Below are positions 26,672 to 35,798 of a DNA stretch of 64,000 bases, piece after piece. Source of the DNA: Agromyces sp. H17E-10 (GTDB taxonomy: Bacteria > Actinomycetota > Actinomycetes > Actinomycetales > Microbacteriaceae); assembly GCF_022919715.1 (NCBI RefSeq), contig NZ_CP095042.1, positions 1,488,001-1,552,000 of the forward strand, read 5' to 3'. The notes beneath the pieces are model-generated. The model was not told the origin of the DNA. It did no database searches and saw only the letters and a list, made by a program, of their open reading frames with translations. Each line of letters begins with the position of its first letter. The first letter of the stretch is position 1. A program made the translations under genes and the position numbers.

Positions 26672-26711
26672 GATCGAGCCGCGCCCCCGCTGCAGGGGGC
26701 GCGGCTCGATC
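26672..26711 (-). terminator. hairpin terminator after 2503-aa surface gene
   Basis: A perfect 17-base inverted repeat (GATCGAGCCGCGCCCCC / GGGGGCGCGGCTCGATC) around a 6-base loop, 9 bp after the stop. It matches the hairpin at 20091-20136 over its GATCGAGCCGCGCCC arm. Confidence 0.82.
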
Positions 26712-26720
26712 GGGTCGCCG

Positions 26721-29700
26721 CTAGGCCTTGCGGCGACGGGTGGCGAAGATCACGATCAACCCGACGATGATCGCGATCGCGCCGCCGACGATGCCGGCCA
26801 GGGGGGCGACGCCCGTGTCGGGCAGGTCGCCGGCCGTGCTCGCCGGAGGAGTGGACGCCGGCGGGTCGGACGCCGGCGGGTCGCTCGGTGCCGGCGTCTC
26901 CGTCGGCGGGGTCGACGTCACCGTGCCCGTGTAGTTCGCCGGGTCGGCGTCGGTGACCATGGTCTGCAGCGGGTCGATGCCGGTCGCCGTGCCGGTGTTC
27001 ACGTACGCCCCCGTGATGGCGACGCCCGACGCGGTGCACTCGAACGACTCGCCCGGCGCCAGCGGCCCCTCGAACACGTTCGACTCGCCATCGCCGCACG
27101 TGATCTCCGAGGCATCCACCTTGTCGTCGGTCACGGTCACGTTCGTCAACGGCACGTTGCCGGTGTTGGTGACCACGTACGTCCACACGACCTCGTCACC
27201 GGCCGTCAGCGGCACGCCCGGCGCCTCGTCCGAGTCCTCCCCGTTGGTGGCCTTCTCGATGTCGATCGCCGGCACCGCACCGAAGTAGTGCGACAGGTCG
27301 CCGTCGGTCACCTCCTGCTCGAGCGGGTCGACGGCCGTCACGGTGCCGAGGTTCTCGTACTGCCCGGTCGTCGCGATGCCCGTCGCCGTGCAGGTGAAGG
27401 ACCCCTCAGGCTCGAGCGGCCCTGCGATCACGTTGCCGCCCGTGCCGTCGCAGTCGATCTCGGCCGCATCCACCTGGTCGTCTGTGACCGTCACGTTCGT
27501 GAGCGGCACGTTGCCCGTGTTCGTCACCACGTACGTCCACTCGACGTCGCCGTCGACCGGCACGAACGGCCCCGGCGCCTCATCGGCGTCCTCACCGTTC
27601 GTCGCCTTCTCGATGTCGACCACCGACGCCACGCCGAAGTAGTGCGACAGGTCGCCGTCGGTGACCTCGGCCTCGGTCGGGTCGATGCCGACCACCGTTC
27701 CGGTGTTCTCGTACTGGCCGGCGGTGGCCGCACCGGTGGCGACGCAGGTGAAGGATGCCTCGGGCTCGAGCGGGCCCGCGATCACGTTGCCGCCCGTGCC
27801 GTCGCAGTCGATGTCGGCCGCGTCGACCCGGTCATCGGTCACCGTGACATCGGTCAGCGGAACGTTGCCGGTGTTCGTGACCACGTACGTCCACTCGACG
27901 TCACCGTCGACCGCGACCAGCGGGCCGGGCGCCTCGTCGGCGTCCTCACCGTTCGTCGCCTTCTCGATGTCGACCGACGGGACACTGCCGAAGTAGTGCG
28001 ACGCGTCCTCGTCGGTGACCTGCGCCTCGAGCGGGTCGATGGCGGTCACGGTGCCGAGGTTCGCGTATTGGCCGGCCGTGGCCGTGCCGGTGGCGACACA
28101 GGTGAAGGATGCCTCGGGCTCGAGCGGCCCCGCGATCACATTGCCACCCGTGCCGTCGCAGTCGATCTCGGCGGCATCCACCTGGTCGTCGGTCACGGTC
28201 ACGTTCGTCAACGGCACGTTGCCGGTGTTGGTGACCACGTAGGTCCACTCGACCGCACCGCCGGGGGCGACGTACGGGCCGGTCGGCTCATCGGCATCGT
28301 CACCGTTCGTCGCCTTCTCGATGTCCACCGCAGGCGCCGCACCGTAATAGTGCGAGAGGTCCTCATCGGTGACGTCGGCGTCCATCGTGTCGGTCCCGAC
28401 CACCGTGCCGGTGTTCTCGTACTGGCCGGCCGCGGCCGTACCCGACGCGACGCATGTGAACGTGTCGTCGGGCTCGAGCGGGCCCGCGATCACGTTGCCA
28501 CCCGTGCCGTCGCAGTCGATCTCGGCCGCATCGACCCGGTCATCGGTCACCGCGACATCGGTCAGCGGAACGTTGCCGGTGTTCGTGACCACATACGTCC
28601 ACTCGACGTCACCGTCGACCGCAACGAGCGGACCGGGCGCTTCATCGGCGTCGTCACCGTTCGTCGCCTTCTCGATGTCGACCGACGAGTCCACGCCGAA
28701 GTAGTGCGACAGGTCCTCATCGTCGACCTCGACGCCCGGCACCTCCTCACCGTCGACATCGGTGGCGACGGGACCGGTCGCGACCACGCTGCCCGTGTTC
28801 TCGTACTGGCCCGCGACCCCGACGCCGACGGCGACGCACGTCACCGTGCCGCCCGGCGCCAGCGGACCCGCGACGATGTTGCTGCCCGTGGAGGCGCAGT
28901 CGATGTCAGCGGCATCCACCTGGTCGTCGGTCACCGTGATACCCGTCAACGGAACGTTGCCGGTATTGGTGACCACATACGTCCACGCCACCGTGCCGCC
29001 GTCCGCGACCAGCGGACCCGGCGCCTCATCGGCGTCCTCACCGTTCGTCGCCTTCTCGATATCGACCGCCGGCACCGCACCGAAGTAGTGCGACGGGTCG
29101 GTGTCGCCGACGACGACGGGGTCGAGCTCGGTTCCGTCGAGCGCGAAGGTGGGAGGCTCCGTCCCCTCCACGGTGCCCGTGTTCTCGTACTGTCCGGCCG
29201 TGGCCGTGCCGGTCGCGACGCACGTGAACGTGGCATCCGGTGCGAGCGGGCCCGCGACGACGTTGCCCCCGGTGCCGTCGCAGTCGATGTCGGCCGCGTC
29301 GACCTGGTCATCGGTCACGGTGACGTTCGACAGCTCGGTGTCGCCGGTGTTCGTGACGAGGTAGGTCCACTGCACCGCGCCGTCGACCGCGACGAACGGA
29401 CCGGGGGCCGTGTCGGCGTCGATCGTGTTCGTGTGCTTCTCGATGTCGATACCGCCGACCGGCGCCATCGCGAGGTCGATCGTGTAGTCGGTGAACGACT
29501 CGGGGAGGTCCGGCGGAGTGAGCCCGGCGACGTCGTGACCGGTTCCGTTGCCGCCGATGATTCGGTCGGAATCGTCGCGCTCGTACGAGAGCGTGATGGG
29601 CGAGCTCGTGATGCCGGTCTGCCTGGGGCTCGTTGTGGCCGTGTTGTTGTTCGACTCCGTCTCGTTGGCCCCGGCCGCGTCGCCGTTGCGTGACGGCGAC

Positions 29701-32700
29701 GGGACGTAGGCGGCCAGCGGGCCGCCGAGCCCGAACTGCGAGGCCGGGATGCGCACCCGGTACGTCCCTGCGGGAAGCAGGTCGACGTGCCAGCGTCCCG
29801 CGTCGTCGGTCGTCCTGGTCGCCACGACGTCGCCCGCGTCATCGAGCAGTTCGATCGCGACGCCCGCGATGCCCGCTTCGGTCGGCTGCTGGCGACCGTC
29901 GAGGTTCGAGTCGAGCCACACCAGGTCGCCCACCGAGAATCCGGGCACCAGCACGGTCGGCTCGGTCGACAGCAGCTGCTGGTTCGCGACCGTCGCCGAG
30001 TAGATCATCGCCCGGTTGACGTACAGGCTGCCGAGCTCCGCATCGTGGGCCACCATGGGGATGGCCGCGGCGACGCGCGTCGTCACCGCCAGCGTCTCCG
30101 ACGAGACGAAGCGGATCGCGGTCACCGTCGAGAAGTCCGAGATCTCAGCCGCGGTCTTCCAGAGGCCGCCTGCGGCCGCCGGGTCGGCGTTGCTCGCCGA
30201 CTTCGCGTTCGGATCGATCGTCGAGTACGGGGCGGTCGCGTAGTACCACGTGCCCGGCACGTCGCCGGTCTTGCCCTGCGTGTACTTCGGTGCGGCGAGC
30301 GCCCCCGTCAGCTCCGCCGTGCCCGTGTAGTCCGACGCGTACTGGTCGCGCTTCGACAGCGCGCTCGGCGCGCCGTCGCCGTTCCACGGGAGCACGTCGA
30401 TGATGTCGGGCGCCGCGAACTCGATCTGCCGCGAGGTGTTCACCCACTCGAGCTTCCAGGTGTACTCCTCGCCGTCCTCGACCAGCGGCTTGTCGACCGA
30501 CTTGTCGATGCCCAGCTGACCCGAGCCCGACGCGCTCGTCGTCGCCTGCGCCGTGGGGTTGTTCTCGGCGCTCAGCGAGCGGGCCGAGACCTGGTTCACG
30601 TACGACGTGCCGGGCTGTGCCGTCGTGGGAATGGTCGTGCACACCGTGAAGCTGTACGCCCAGTAGTCGGTCTGCGCGACGGTGATGTCGGGCAGGCTGA
30701 TCAGCAGTTCGCGCGTCACCGGGTTGTAGGACGTGGACGACCCTGCGGGCAGGGTCTGCTTCGTGCACGTGTCGTTGTAGGTCAGGCCCACCGGGATCGC
30801 GTCGACGACCTGCGGCCGCTCCATGAGTGCGCCCACCTGGCCCTTGTTGACGCCGACCTGGAGTGTCCACTTCGCGTCCTGGCCCGGCAGCCAGGTCGAC
30901 TGCTGCGCCGACTTCGCGACCGCCACCAGCATGCCCGTGTAGAACACCTGCTTCGACGATGTCGACAGGTTGCGGGTGACATCGTTCTGCGGCCACGATC
31001 CGGTGTTCTGGATGCGTATGCCGGTGAGGATCTTCTCTCCCGCGTTCGGGCCGCCGTTGTAGATGCTCCGCACGGTCAGCGGCACGGAGATGTTCATCTC
31101 GAATCCGGCGTACTCCACGTATCCGGTGGTCTTCGGGCGCATCCGCACCATGTTGACCTTGTCCTGCCAGTCGGAGCCGAGCGTGGTCGGGTCGGTGGTC
31201 CACTGGTAGCTGTTGCTCCGGCAGGCGGTGGCATCCGTGACCTGGGAGGTGAAGGTCACCGGGTAGTAGCCGCCGACCTTCGGACCTGCCTGGGTGTCGA
31301 CGGCGTTGGAGCCGATGCCGTACTCGATGATGTAGTCGCCCGGAACATCGACATCCGTGTTGATCGCGATGTTCGCACGCGACAGCTTCAGGGTCGACAC
31401 GTCCCAGGTGTCGCAGACCATCGGGTCGGTGACCGGGAAACCTCTGGTGTCGGCGCCCTGCGCGCCTGCGAGCTGCTGCCCGTAGTGCCAGCCGGAGCGC
31501 GCCCTATGGCCGCCCAAGGGTGCACCATCTGCGTTGAAGGTCACGCGAGAATACAGCTGCGTTCCCGGTGCGAACGTGTACCCGTCCGCCCACAAGCCGT
31601 CGCCCCACGGGTCGGTGCCGTACGTGTAGTCCTTGGCGCCGTACGTGGGGTGCGGGGCGGACAGCAGCCGCGCCTGCGTCGTCCACCGAATCTGGCGGTT
31701 CGCGTCGTATTCGGGGAACGCGCCAACGTTGTTCAGCAAGACGCGCTCGGGAATGGTCTCACCGGCGTTCGGTCCGCCGTTGTACTGCCAGCGCAGCTGG
31801 ATGGGCACGTACAGGCCCAGGGTGAAGGGGCCGGCTTCGACGCGGTCCGGGTCCTTCGGGCGGACCCGCACCATGTTCACCTCGTCGCGCCAGTCTGCTC
31901 CGAACTGGGTCTCCGGGTCGGACGACCAGGGACCGGGGTTCTCGCGACACCCCGCAGCCTCGGTGGTGTTGATCGTCGCGTTCAGGCCGTTACCGGTGCC
32001 GGTCTGCGTGTCCACCGAGTTCGTGCCGACGGCGTACTCGATCACGTAGTTGTTGATGTCGAAGTTCGGGTTCGTGACGATCGCACCGCCCGGCTGATTG
32101 ACCGGATTGGGCTGCAGGCGCGGGTTCGAACCGGTGCCGTTCACGGGGGTTCGCGGGTCGCCCACGAGCCGCCAGACCGAGACGTCGAACACGTCGCACA
32201 GTCCGAGCAAGGGGGCGCCGACCTTCACCGGCTCCGCAGTCGCGGTCGTCCAGACGTGCGAGTTGATCACGTCACCGGGTGTGAACTGGTCCCATGCGGA
32301 GAGACCTCCGGCGATCCCCTCGTACTGCTTGTCGCCATCCAGGGTGCCGCAGTTCACGGTCGCCGTGTTGAAACGGATGGACGCGGTCGTGATGTTGTTG
32401 CCGGTCGCCGGCGCCCCCGTCGCCGGGTCCCAGCCGGGCTCGAGACCGGTGCGGTTGATCGGCCATTCGCCGGCCGTCCAGCCCTCGGTGTCACGTGCCT
32501 CGTTCGTGAAGTCGTACGTCTTGTCCCACGGGGTCGTGCACAGCGGCGGGAGCTCGGGCACCGGGATGAAGAACACGATGTCGAAACTGTTGTTCTTCAG
32601 CGGCTGCCCCGTGTCTGCACCGTTGGCGGGGTTCCAATCGTTCCGGTCCGGTGCGGGCGTGTAGGTGATCGTCGTGCGCCCGTCCGTGGCCGGCGAGCAG

Positions 32701-34232
32701 GCGATCGTGCCCGCGTTTCGCGCGTTCTGCGTCGGGCCGCACGAAACGCGGATCGCGTTCTTCGTGAACCCGTCCGCGTCGCTGAGCACGTCGGTGAAGT
32801 CCATCGCGTCGAGCGTGTCGGAGATGATCGTGCCGTTCGACTCGGTGATCGCGAGGCGGTAGGTCACGTTGAAGCCGCGCACTGGCGCGGTGTTCGGGTT
32901 CAGGTCGGTGTCGCGCTCCTCGTAGACGGATCGCACCGTGGTCTTCGCCAGGTCCCACTTCGGTTCGGTGAGGTTCAGCGAGTTGTCGACGACGTTGTCG
33001 CCCGACGCCGTCGTGCCGTCCCATCCGGGCTCGAACCCGGGGGCTGGGTCGGGCGTGCCGGTCGGGTTGTTCAGCTGGCCGCCGATGAGGTGCCACCCGT
33101 CGGTCTCGGTGAGGGCGTTCTGCCAGTTCGCCGCGCCCGACGGCGGAAGGTCGCCCTGCTGCCAACCGGGATCGAGTGTGCGATAGAAGTCCTTCGCGGG
33201 GATCAGCACGTTCAGCTGCAGCCGCACCCCGGCGGTACTGCCGCTCGCCTGTCGAGTGAGGGAGATGGGCCAACCGTTCGCGCCCTGCACCGTGTTGGTG
33301 GGGCACGACGTGCTCCAGCCTCCAGCACCAGTGACCGTGCCCAGATTCAGCAGGTAGCACTGTTCGATGATCGCGTCCGGGAAGGCGGAGAGCCGGTCGA
33401 AGAACGTCGCAGGCCACTGCACATCCGAACCACCGTTGAGTGCCTTCTGGTTGGTGAAGTCGAGCCAGTACACCATCCGGATCCACGGACCGTCGGCGAG
33501 GTTGACGCGGTACGGGGCGTTCCACGGTGCATCCGTTCGCAGGAGCTTCTTGATCTCCCAGGCCGAGGTTCCCGTCACCTCAACGACCGGCCCGGTGACC
33601 TCGGGCGCCGGCGCGATCAGCGGATCGGCGGTGTACGCCTTCGTCGTGACCTGCGCGGTCGACGGGATGGGGCTGTCGCCGGCGAACTTGTACACCAGCT
33701 GCACGACCGCGACGTTCGACGACATCTTGCCCTGGTTGCACACGACCGTGACCGACCCGTCGGCGTTCGTCTTCTGCGACGACGCGGGGGTGATGCCGGT
33801 GCCGCTTAGGCATCCGTCGGGCATGCCGCCACCGAGGGGGCCGGCCAGCTGGATCTTGGCGCCGTTGCCGGGGTGGATCGTGAACTCGAGCACGATGTTG
33901 TCTGCCGACTGTCCGGCGTCGAGGCCGGTCAGCGACACCGAGTAGTTCTGGAAGATCGAGTCGTTGACCCGAACGAGGCAGTTGTCGGGGCCGGTGTCGA
34001 GACCTTCGCCCGCGGTCGCGTCGAACGGGGGTGTGCCCGTCTTCACGAGCCCCTCGCACGTGTTGTCGAACGGCAACTGCTCGAGCACCAGTTGGCCGTT
34101 CGCGGCGTACGCCGCCTGCACGCCGAGCGGCATGAACAGTGCCGCGAGCACCGCGCAGACGGTCAGCATGACGAGGCCGCGCTTGCGCGTCTTCGTGCTG
34201 GTCGTGGTCATTCCCGCGTCGCTGAACGCCAT
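26721..34232 (-). CDS. giant LPXTG-anchored surface protein, seven-repeat paralogue
   Basis: A 2503-residue wall-anchored protein starting at ATG 34232 behind AAAGGGGGAGCC (ATG 34211 is a weaker alternative). The signal peptide ends near QAAYA/ANG. A long N-terminal region follows with DUF11/Ig-like modules opening WEIKKLL and WDLAKTT. There is one SdrD_B domain (GDLVWLDSNLDGRQQPTE), then seven modules that open with (V/I)DIEK.TN..DAD at roughly 29442, 29059, 28673, 28319, 27966, 27612 and 27258. Most are spaced 353-354 bp (118 aa); the first two intervals are ~385 bp. The C-terminus has LPDTG at 2470-2474, a membrane helix and RRRKA. It is paralogous to the adjacent gene over the repeats and C-terminus, but differs in its N-terminal modules. 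Sortase attachment is predicted; the ligand is unknown. Confidence 0.92.
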   Translation of the reverse strand: MAFSDAGMTTTSTKTRKRGLVMLTVCAVLAALFMPLGVQAAYAANGQLVLEQLPFDNTCEGLVKTGTPPFDATAGEGLDTGPDNCLVRVNDSIFQNYSVSLTGLDAGQSADNIVLEFTIHPGNGAKIQLAGPLGGGMPDGCLSGTGITPASSQKTNADGSVTVVCNQGKMSSNVAVVQLVYKFAGDSPIPSTAQVTTKAYTADPLIAPAPEVTGPVVEVTGTSAWEIKKLLRTDAPWNAPYRVNLADGPWIRMVYWLDFTNQKALNGGSDVQWPATFFDRLSAFPDAIIEQCYLLNLGTVTGAGGWSTSCPTNTVQGANGWPISLTRQASGSTAGVRLQLNVLIPAKDFYRTLDPGWQQGDLPPSGAANWQNALTETDGWHLIGGQLNNPTGTPDPAPGFEPGWDGTTASGDNVVDNSLNLTEPKWDLAKTTVRSVYEERDTDLNPNTAPVRGFNVTYRLAITESNGTIISDTLDAMDFTDVLSDADGFTKNAIRVSCGPTQNARNAGTIACSPATDGRTTITYTPAPDRNDWNPANGADTGQPLKNNSFDIVFFIPVPELPPLCTTPWDKTYDFTNEARDTEGWTAGEWPINRTGLEPGWDPATGAPATGNNITTASIRFNTATVNCGTLDGDKQYEGIAGGLSAWDQFTPGDVINSHVWTTATAEPVKVGAPLLGLCDVFDVSVWRLVGDPRTPVNGTGSNPRLQPNPVNQPGGAIVTNPNFDINNYVIEYAVGTNSVDTQTGTGNGLNATINTTEAAGCRENPGPWSSDPETQFGADWRDEVNMVRVRPKDPDRVEAGPFTLGLYVPIQLRWQYNGGPNAGETIPERVLLNNVGAFPEYDANRQIRWTTQARLLSAPHPTYGAKDYTYGTDPWGDGLWADGYTFAPGTQLYSRVTFNADGAPLGGHRARSGWHYGQQLAGAQGADTRGFPVTDPMVCDTWDVSTLKLSRANIAINTDVDVPGDYIIEYGIGSNAVDTQAGPKVGGYYPVTFTSQVTDATACRSNSYQWTTDPTTLGSDWQDKVNMVRMRPKTTGYVEYAGFEMNISVPLTVRSIYNGGPNAGEKILTGIRIQNTGSWPQNDVTRNLSTSSKQVFYTGMLVAVAKSAQQSTWLPGQDAKWTLQVGVNKGQVGALMERPQVVDAIPVGLTYNDTCTKQTLPAGSSTSYNPVTRELLISLPDITVAQTDYWAYSFTVCTTIPTTAQPGTSYVNQVSARSLSAENNPTAQATTSASGSGQLGIDKSVDKPLVEDGEEYTWKLEWVNTSRQIEFAAPDIIDVLPWNGDGAPSALSKRDQYASDYTGTAELTGALAAPKYTQGKTGDVPGTWYYATAPYSTIDPNAKSASNADPAAAGGLWKTAAEISDFSTVTAIRFVSSETLAVTTRVAAAIPMVAHDAELGSLYVNRAMIYSATVANQQLLSTEPTVLVPGFSVGDLVWLDSNLDGRQQPTEAGIAGVAIELLDDAGDVVATRTTDDAGRWHVDLLPAGTYRVRIPASQFGLGGPLAAYVPSPSRNGDAAGANETESNNNTATTSPRQTGITSSPITLSYERDDSDRIIGGNGTGHDVAGLTPPDLPESFTDYTIDLAMAPVGGIDIEKHTNTIDADTAPGPFVAVDGAVQWTYLVTNTGDTELSNVTVTDDQVDAADIDCDGTGGNVVAGPLAPDATFTCVATGTATAGQYENTGTVEGTEPPTFALDGTELDPVVVGDTDPSHYFGAVPAVDIEKATNGEDADEAPGPLVADGGTVAWTYVVTNTGNVPLTGITVTDDQVDAADIDCASTGSNIVAGPLAPGGTVTCVAVGVGVAGQYENTGSVVATGPVATDVDGEEVPGVEVDDEDLSHYFGVDSSVDIEKATNGDDADEAPGPLVAVDGDVEWTYVVTNTGNVPLTDVAVTDDRVDAAEIDCDGTGGNVIAGPLEPDDTFTCVASGTAAAGQYENTGTVVGTDTMDADVTDEDLSHYYGAAPAVDIEKATNGDDADEPTGPYVAPGGAVEWTYVVTNTGNVPLTNVTVTDDQVDAAEIDCDGTGGNVIAGPLEPEASFTCVATGTATAGQYANLGTVTAIDPLEAQVTDEDASHYFGSVPSVDIEKATNGEDADEAPGPLVAVDGDVEWTYVVTNTGNVPLTDVTVTDDRVDAADIDCDGTGGNVIAGPLEPEASFTCVATGAATAGQYENTGTVVGIDPTEAEVTDGDLSHYFGVASVVDIEKATNGEDADEAPGPFVPVDGDVEWTYVVTNTGNVPLTNVTVTDDQVDAAEIDCDGTGGNVIAGPLEPEGSFTCTATGIATTGQYENLGTVTAVDPLEQEVTDGDLSHYFGAVPAIDIEKATNGEDSDEAPGVPLTAGDEVVWTYVVTNTGNVPLTNVTVTDDKVDASEITCGDGESNVFEGPLAPGESFECTASGVAITGAYVNTGTATGIDPLQTMVTDADPANYTGTVTSTPPTETPAPSDPPASDPPASTPPASTAGDLPDTGVAPLAGIVGGAIAIIVGLIVIFATRRRKA

Positions 34233-34338
34233 GGCTCCCCCTTTGGCCGCCGACAGAATTGCCGCTACCCCCCGCGGTCAGCATGGAGTGCCCGGTCGAT
34301 GCGCGCGTCATGCGTTCTAGGTGATGTTCGCCGCAATC

Positions 34339-34348
34339 GGGGTACAGG
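34339..34348 (+). promoter_or_regulatory. GGGGTACAGG site upstream of 2503-aa surface gene
   Basis: Identical decamer to those at 8095 and 11657. It lies 107 bp upstream of the start codon of the minus-strand gene and 80 bp from the menF stop, in a gap without other ORFs. Confidence 0.45.
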
Positions 34349-34428
34349 CCCACGGGGCGTCGCTCTCCGGAGCGCGGCGCCCGCCCTCGCCGCGGGCGCC
34401 CGTGGGGCACGCTTCCGCGACGATCGGG

Positions 34429-35673
34429 TCAGCCCCCGAACGCCTCCACGATGGGCCGGAACTTCATCTCGGTCTCGGCGAGCTCGTCGGCGGGCACCGA
34501 GTCGTGCACGATGCCGCAGCCGGCATACGCCGTGACCGTGCCGTCGGGGTCGACCTGTGCGCACCGAAGTGCGATCGCCCATTCGCCGTCACCGTCGCCG
34601 TCGACCCAGCCGACGGGGCCCGCGTAGCGCCCGCGGTCGAAGCCCTCGAGCTCGAGGATCGCACGCAGCGCGACCTTGCGCGGCGTGCCGGCGACGGCCG
34701 CCGTCGGATGCACCGCCTTCACGAGGTCGAGCGAGTTCGAACCATCGCCGAGCGTGCCCTTGAGGTCGGTCGCGAGGTGCCAGAGGTTCGGCAGCTGCAG
34801 CGTGAACGGCTCGGGGCTCGTGTCGAGCCGGGTCGTGTGCGGCTCGAGCCGCTGCACCGCGCTCGCGACCGCGAGCGCGTGCTCGGCGAGGTTCTTCTCG
34901 CTCGCCGCGAGGGTCGCGGCATGATCGCGGTCGGATGCCTCGCCCGCACCCCTCGGCGCGGTGCCGGCCAGCACGCGCGCCGAGACCGTGCCGTGGTCGA
35001 CGCGCACGAGGGTCTCGGGGCTCGCGCCGATGAGCCCGTCGACGGCGAAGACCCACGTGTCGGGGTAGTCCTCGGCGAGCCGGTTGATCGTGGCGCGCAA
35101 GCCTGCGTCGTCGCTCAGCGTGCCGACGAGCTGGCGCGCGAGCACCGCCTTCTCGAACTCGCCGGCATCGATGCGACGGACCGCCTCGGCGACCGCCGAC
35201 TCGTATGCCTCGGGCGGCATCGACCCCGACTCGAAGGTGACGCGGGGGACCTGGCGCTTCGGCGACGGTTCGGGAATCGTGACCTCGGCGGGCGTCTCGA
35301 AGCCGATGCGGGTGACCCACGCACGGCCGTCACGGCGACCGATGACCAGCTCGGGAACGATGAGCACGCTCGTCGCGGCCGACTCGTCGGCGAACGCGAA
35401 CGCCCCGAACGCGACGAGACCCGTGCCCGGCAGACCGACCCGGTCGTCGATGTCGGCGGCGGCCGCGAGCGAGGTCCACGCCGAGGCGGCGTCGTCGATG
35501 CGGGTCGCTCCCGACGACTCGATGCGCAGCACCTCGCCGAGCCCGACGATGCCCTCGCCGCGCCGAAGCCACACGAGCGGGTGCCGGGGGTCGGTGCGCG
35601 GAATCAGCGGTTCGGTCTCGTCGACCGCCACCGTTCTGACCACGAGGCGCGCCGACGCGTGCGTCTGACTCAC
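34429..35673 (-). CDS. menF: isochorismate synthase MenF
   Basis: A 414-residue chorismate-utilising enzyme converting chorismate to isochorismate, the first committed step of menaquinone synthesis. Family motifs: FEKAVLARQLVG, IGASPETLVRV, VSARVLAGTAPRG, SEKNLAEHALAV, AVHPTAAVAGTPR, GRYAGPVGWVDGDGDGEW and the C-terminal AYAGCGIVHDS. Length fits MenF/DhbC rather than anthranilate or aminodeoxychorismate synthases, and the surrounding men genes support it. The start is GTG (35673). Both sides are flanked by unusual DNA: the giant surface genes downstream and a repeat pair upstream. Confidence 0.93.
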   Translation of the reverse strand: MSQTHASARLVVRTVAVDETEPLIPRTDPRHPLVWLRRGEGIVGLGEVLRIESSGATRIDDAASAWTSLAAAADIDDRVGLPGTGLVAFGAFAFADESAATSVLIVPELVIGRRDGRAWVTRIGFETPAEVTIPEPSPKRQVPRVTFESGSMPPEAYESAVAEAVRRIDAGEFEKAVLARQLVGTLSDDAGLRATINRLAEDYPDTWVFAVDGLIGASPETLVRVDHGTVSARVLAGTAPRGAGEASDRDHAATLAASEKNLAEHALAVASAVQRLEPHTTRLDTSPEPFTLQLPNLWHLATDLKGTLGDGSNSLDLVKAVHPTAAVAGTPRKVALRAILELEGFDRGRYAGPVGWVDGDGDGEWAIALRCAQVDPDGTVTAYAGCGIVHDSVPADELAETEMKFRPIVEAFGG

Positions 35674-35697
35674 CGCACCAGCCTACGCCCGCGGCGG

Positions 35698-35787
35698 GGT
35701 GGGTTGAGGAGGGAGCGAAGCGACCGTCTCGAAACCCGCGCGTCACACAGCGGTTTCGAGACGGCGCTGGCGCGCCTCCTCAACCAC
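35698..35787. repeat. dispersed repeat, two-arm palindrome
   Basis: GGTGGGTTGAGGAGGGAGCG...CGTCTCGAAACCC (35698-35737) pairs with GGTTTCGAGACGGCGC...CTCCTCAACCA (35752-35786). It fills the gap between ppk2 and menF. Confidence 0.85.
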
Positions 35788-35798
35788 CGAGGGCGTGC

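Noticed and set aside
20083..26724. Long plus-strand open frames (889 and 1000 codons) opposite the first giant surface gene
   Set aside because: They are His/Arg/Val-rich mirror frames caused by strong third-position GC in the real gene, with no start signals or domains.
20330..29450. Regular ~354-bp repeats considered as CRISPR or satellite
   Set aside because: The period equals 118 codons, the frame is kept, and the units encode an Ig-like module; there are no short repeats with unique spacers.
27288..33809. Plus-strand open frames of 801 and 1340 codons opposite the second giant gene
   Set aside because: Same shadow effect; composition is Arg/Gly/Val/His-biased and no domain can be recognised.
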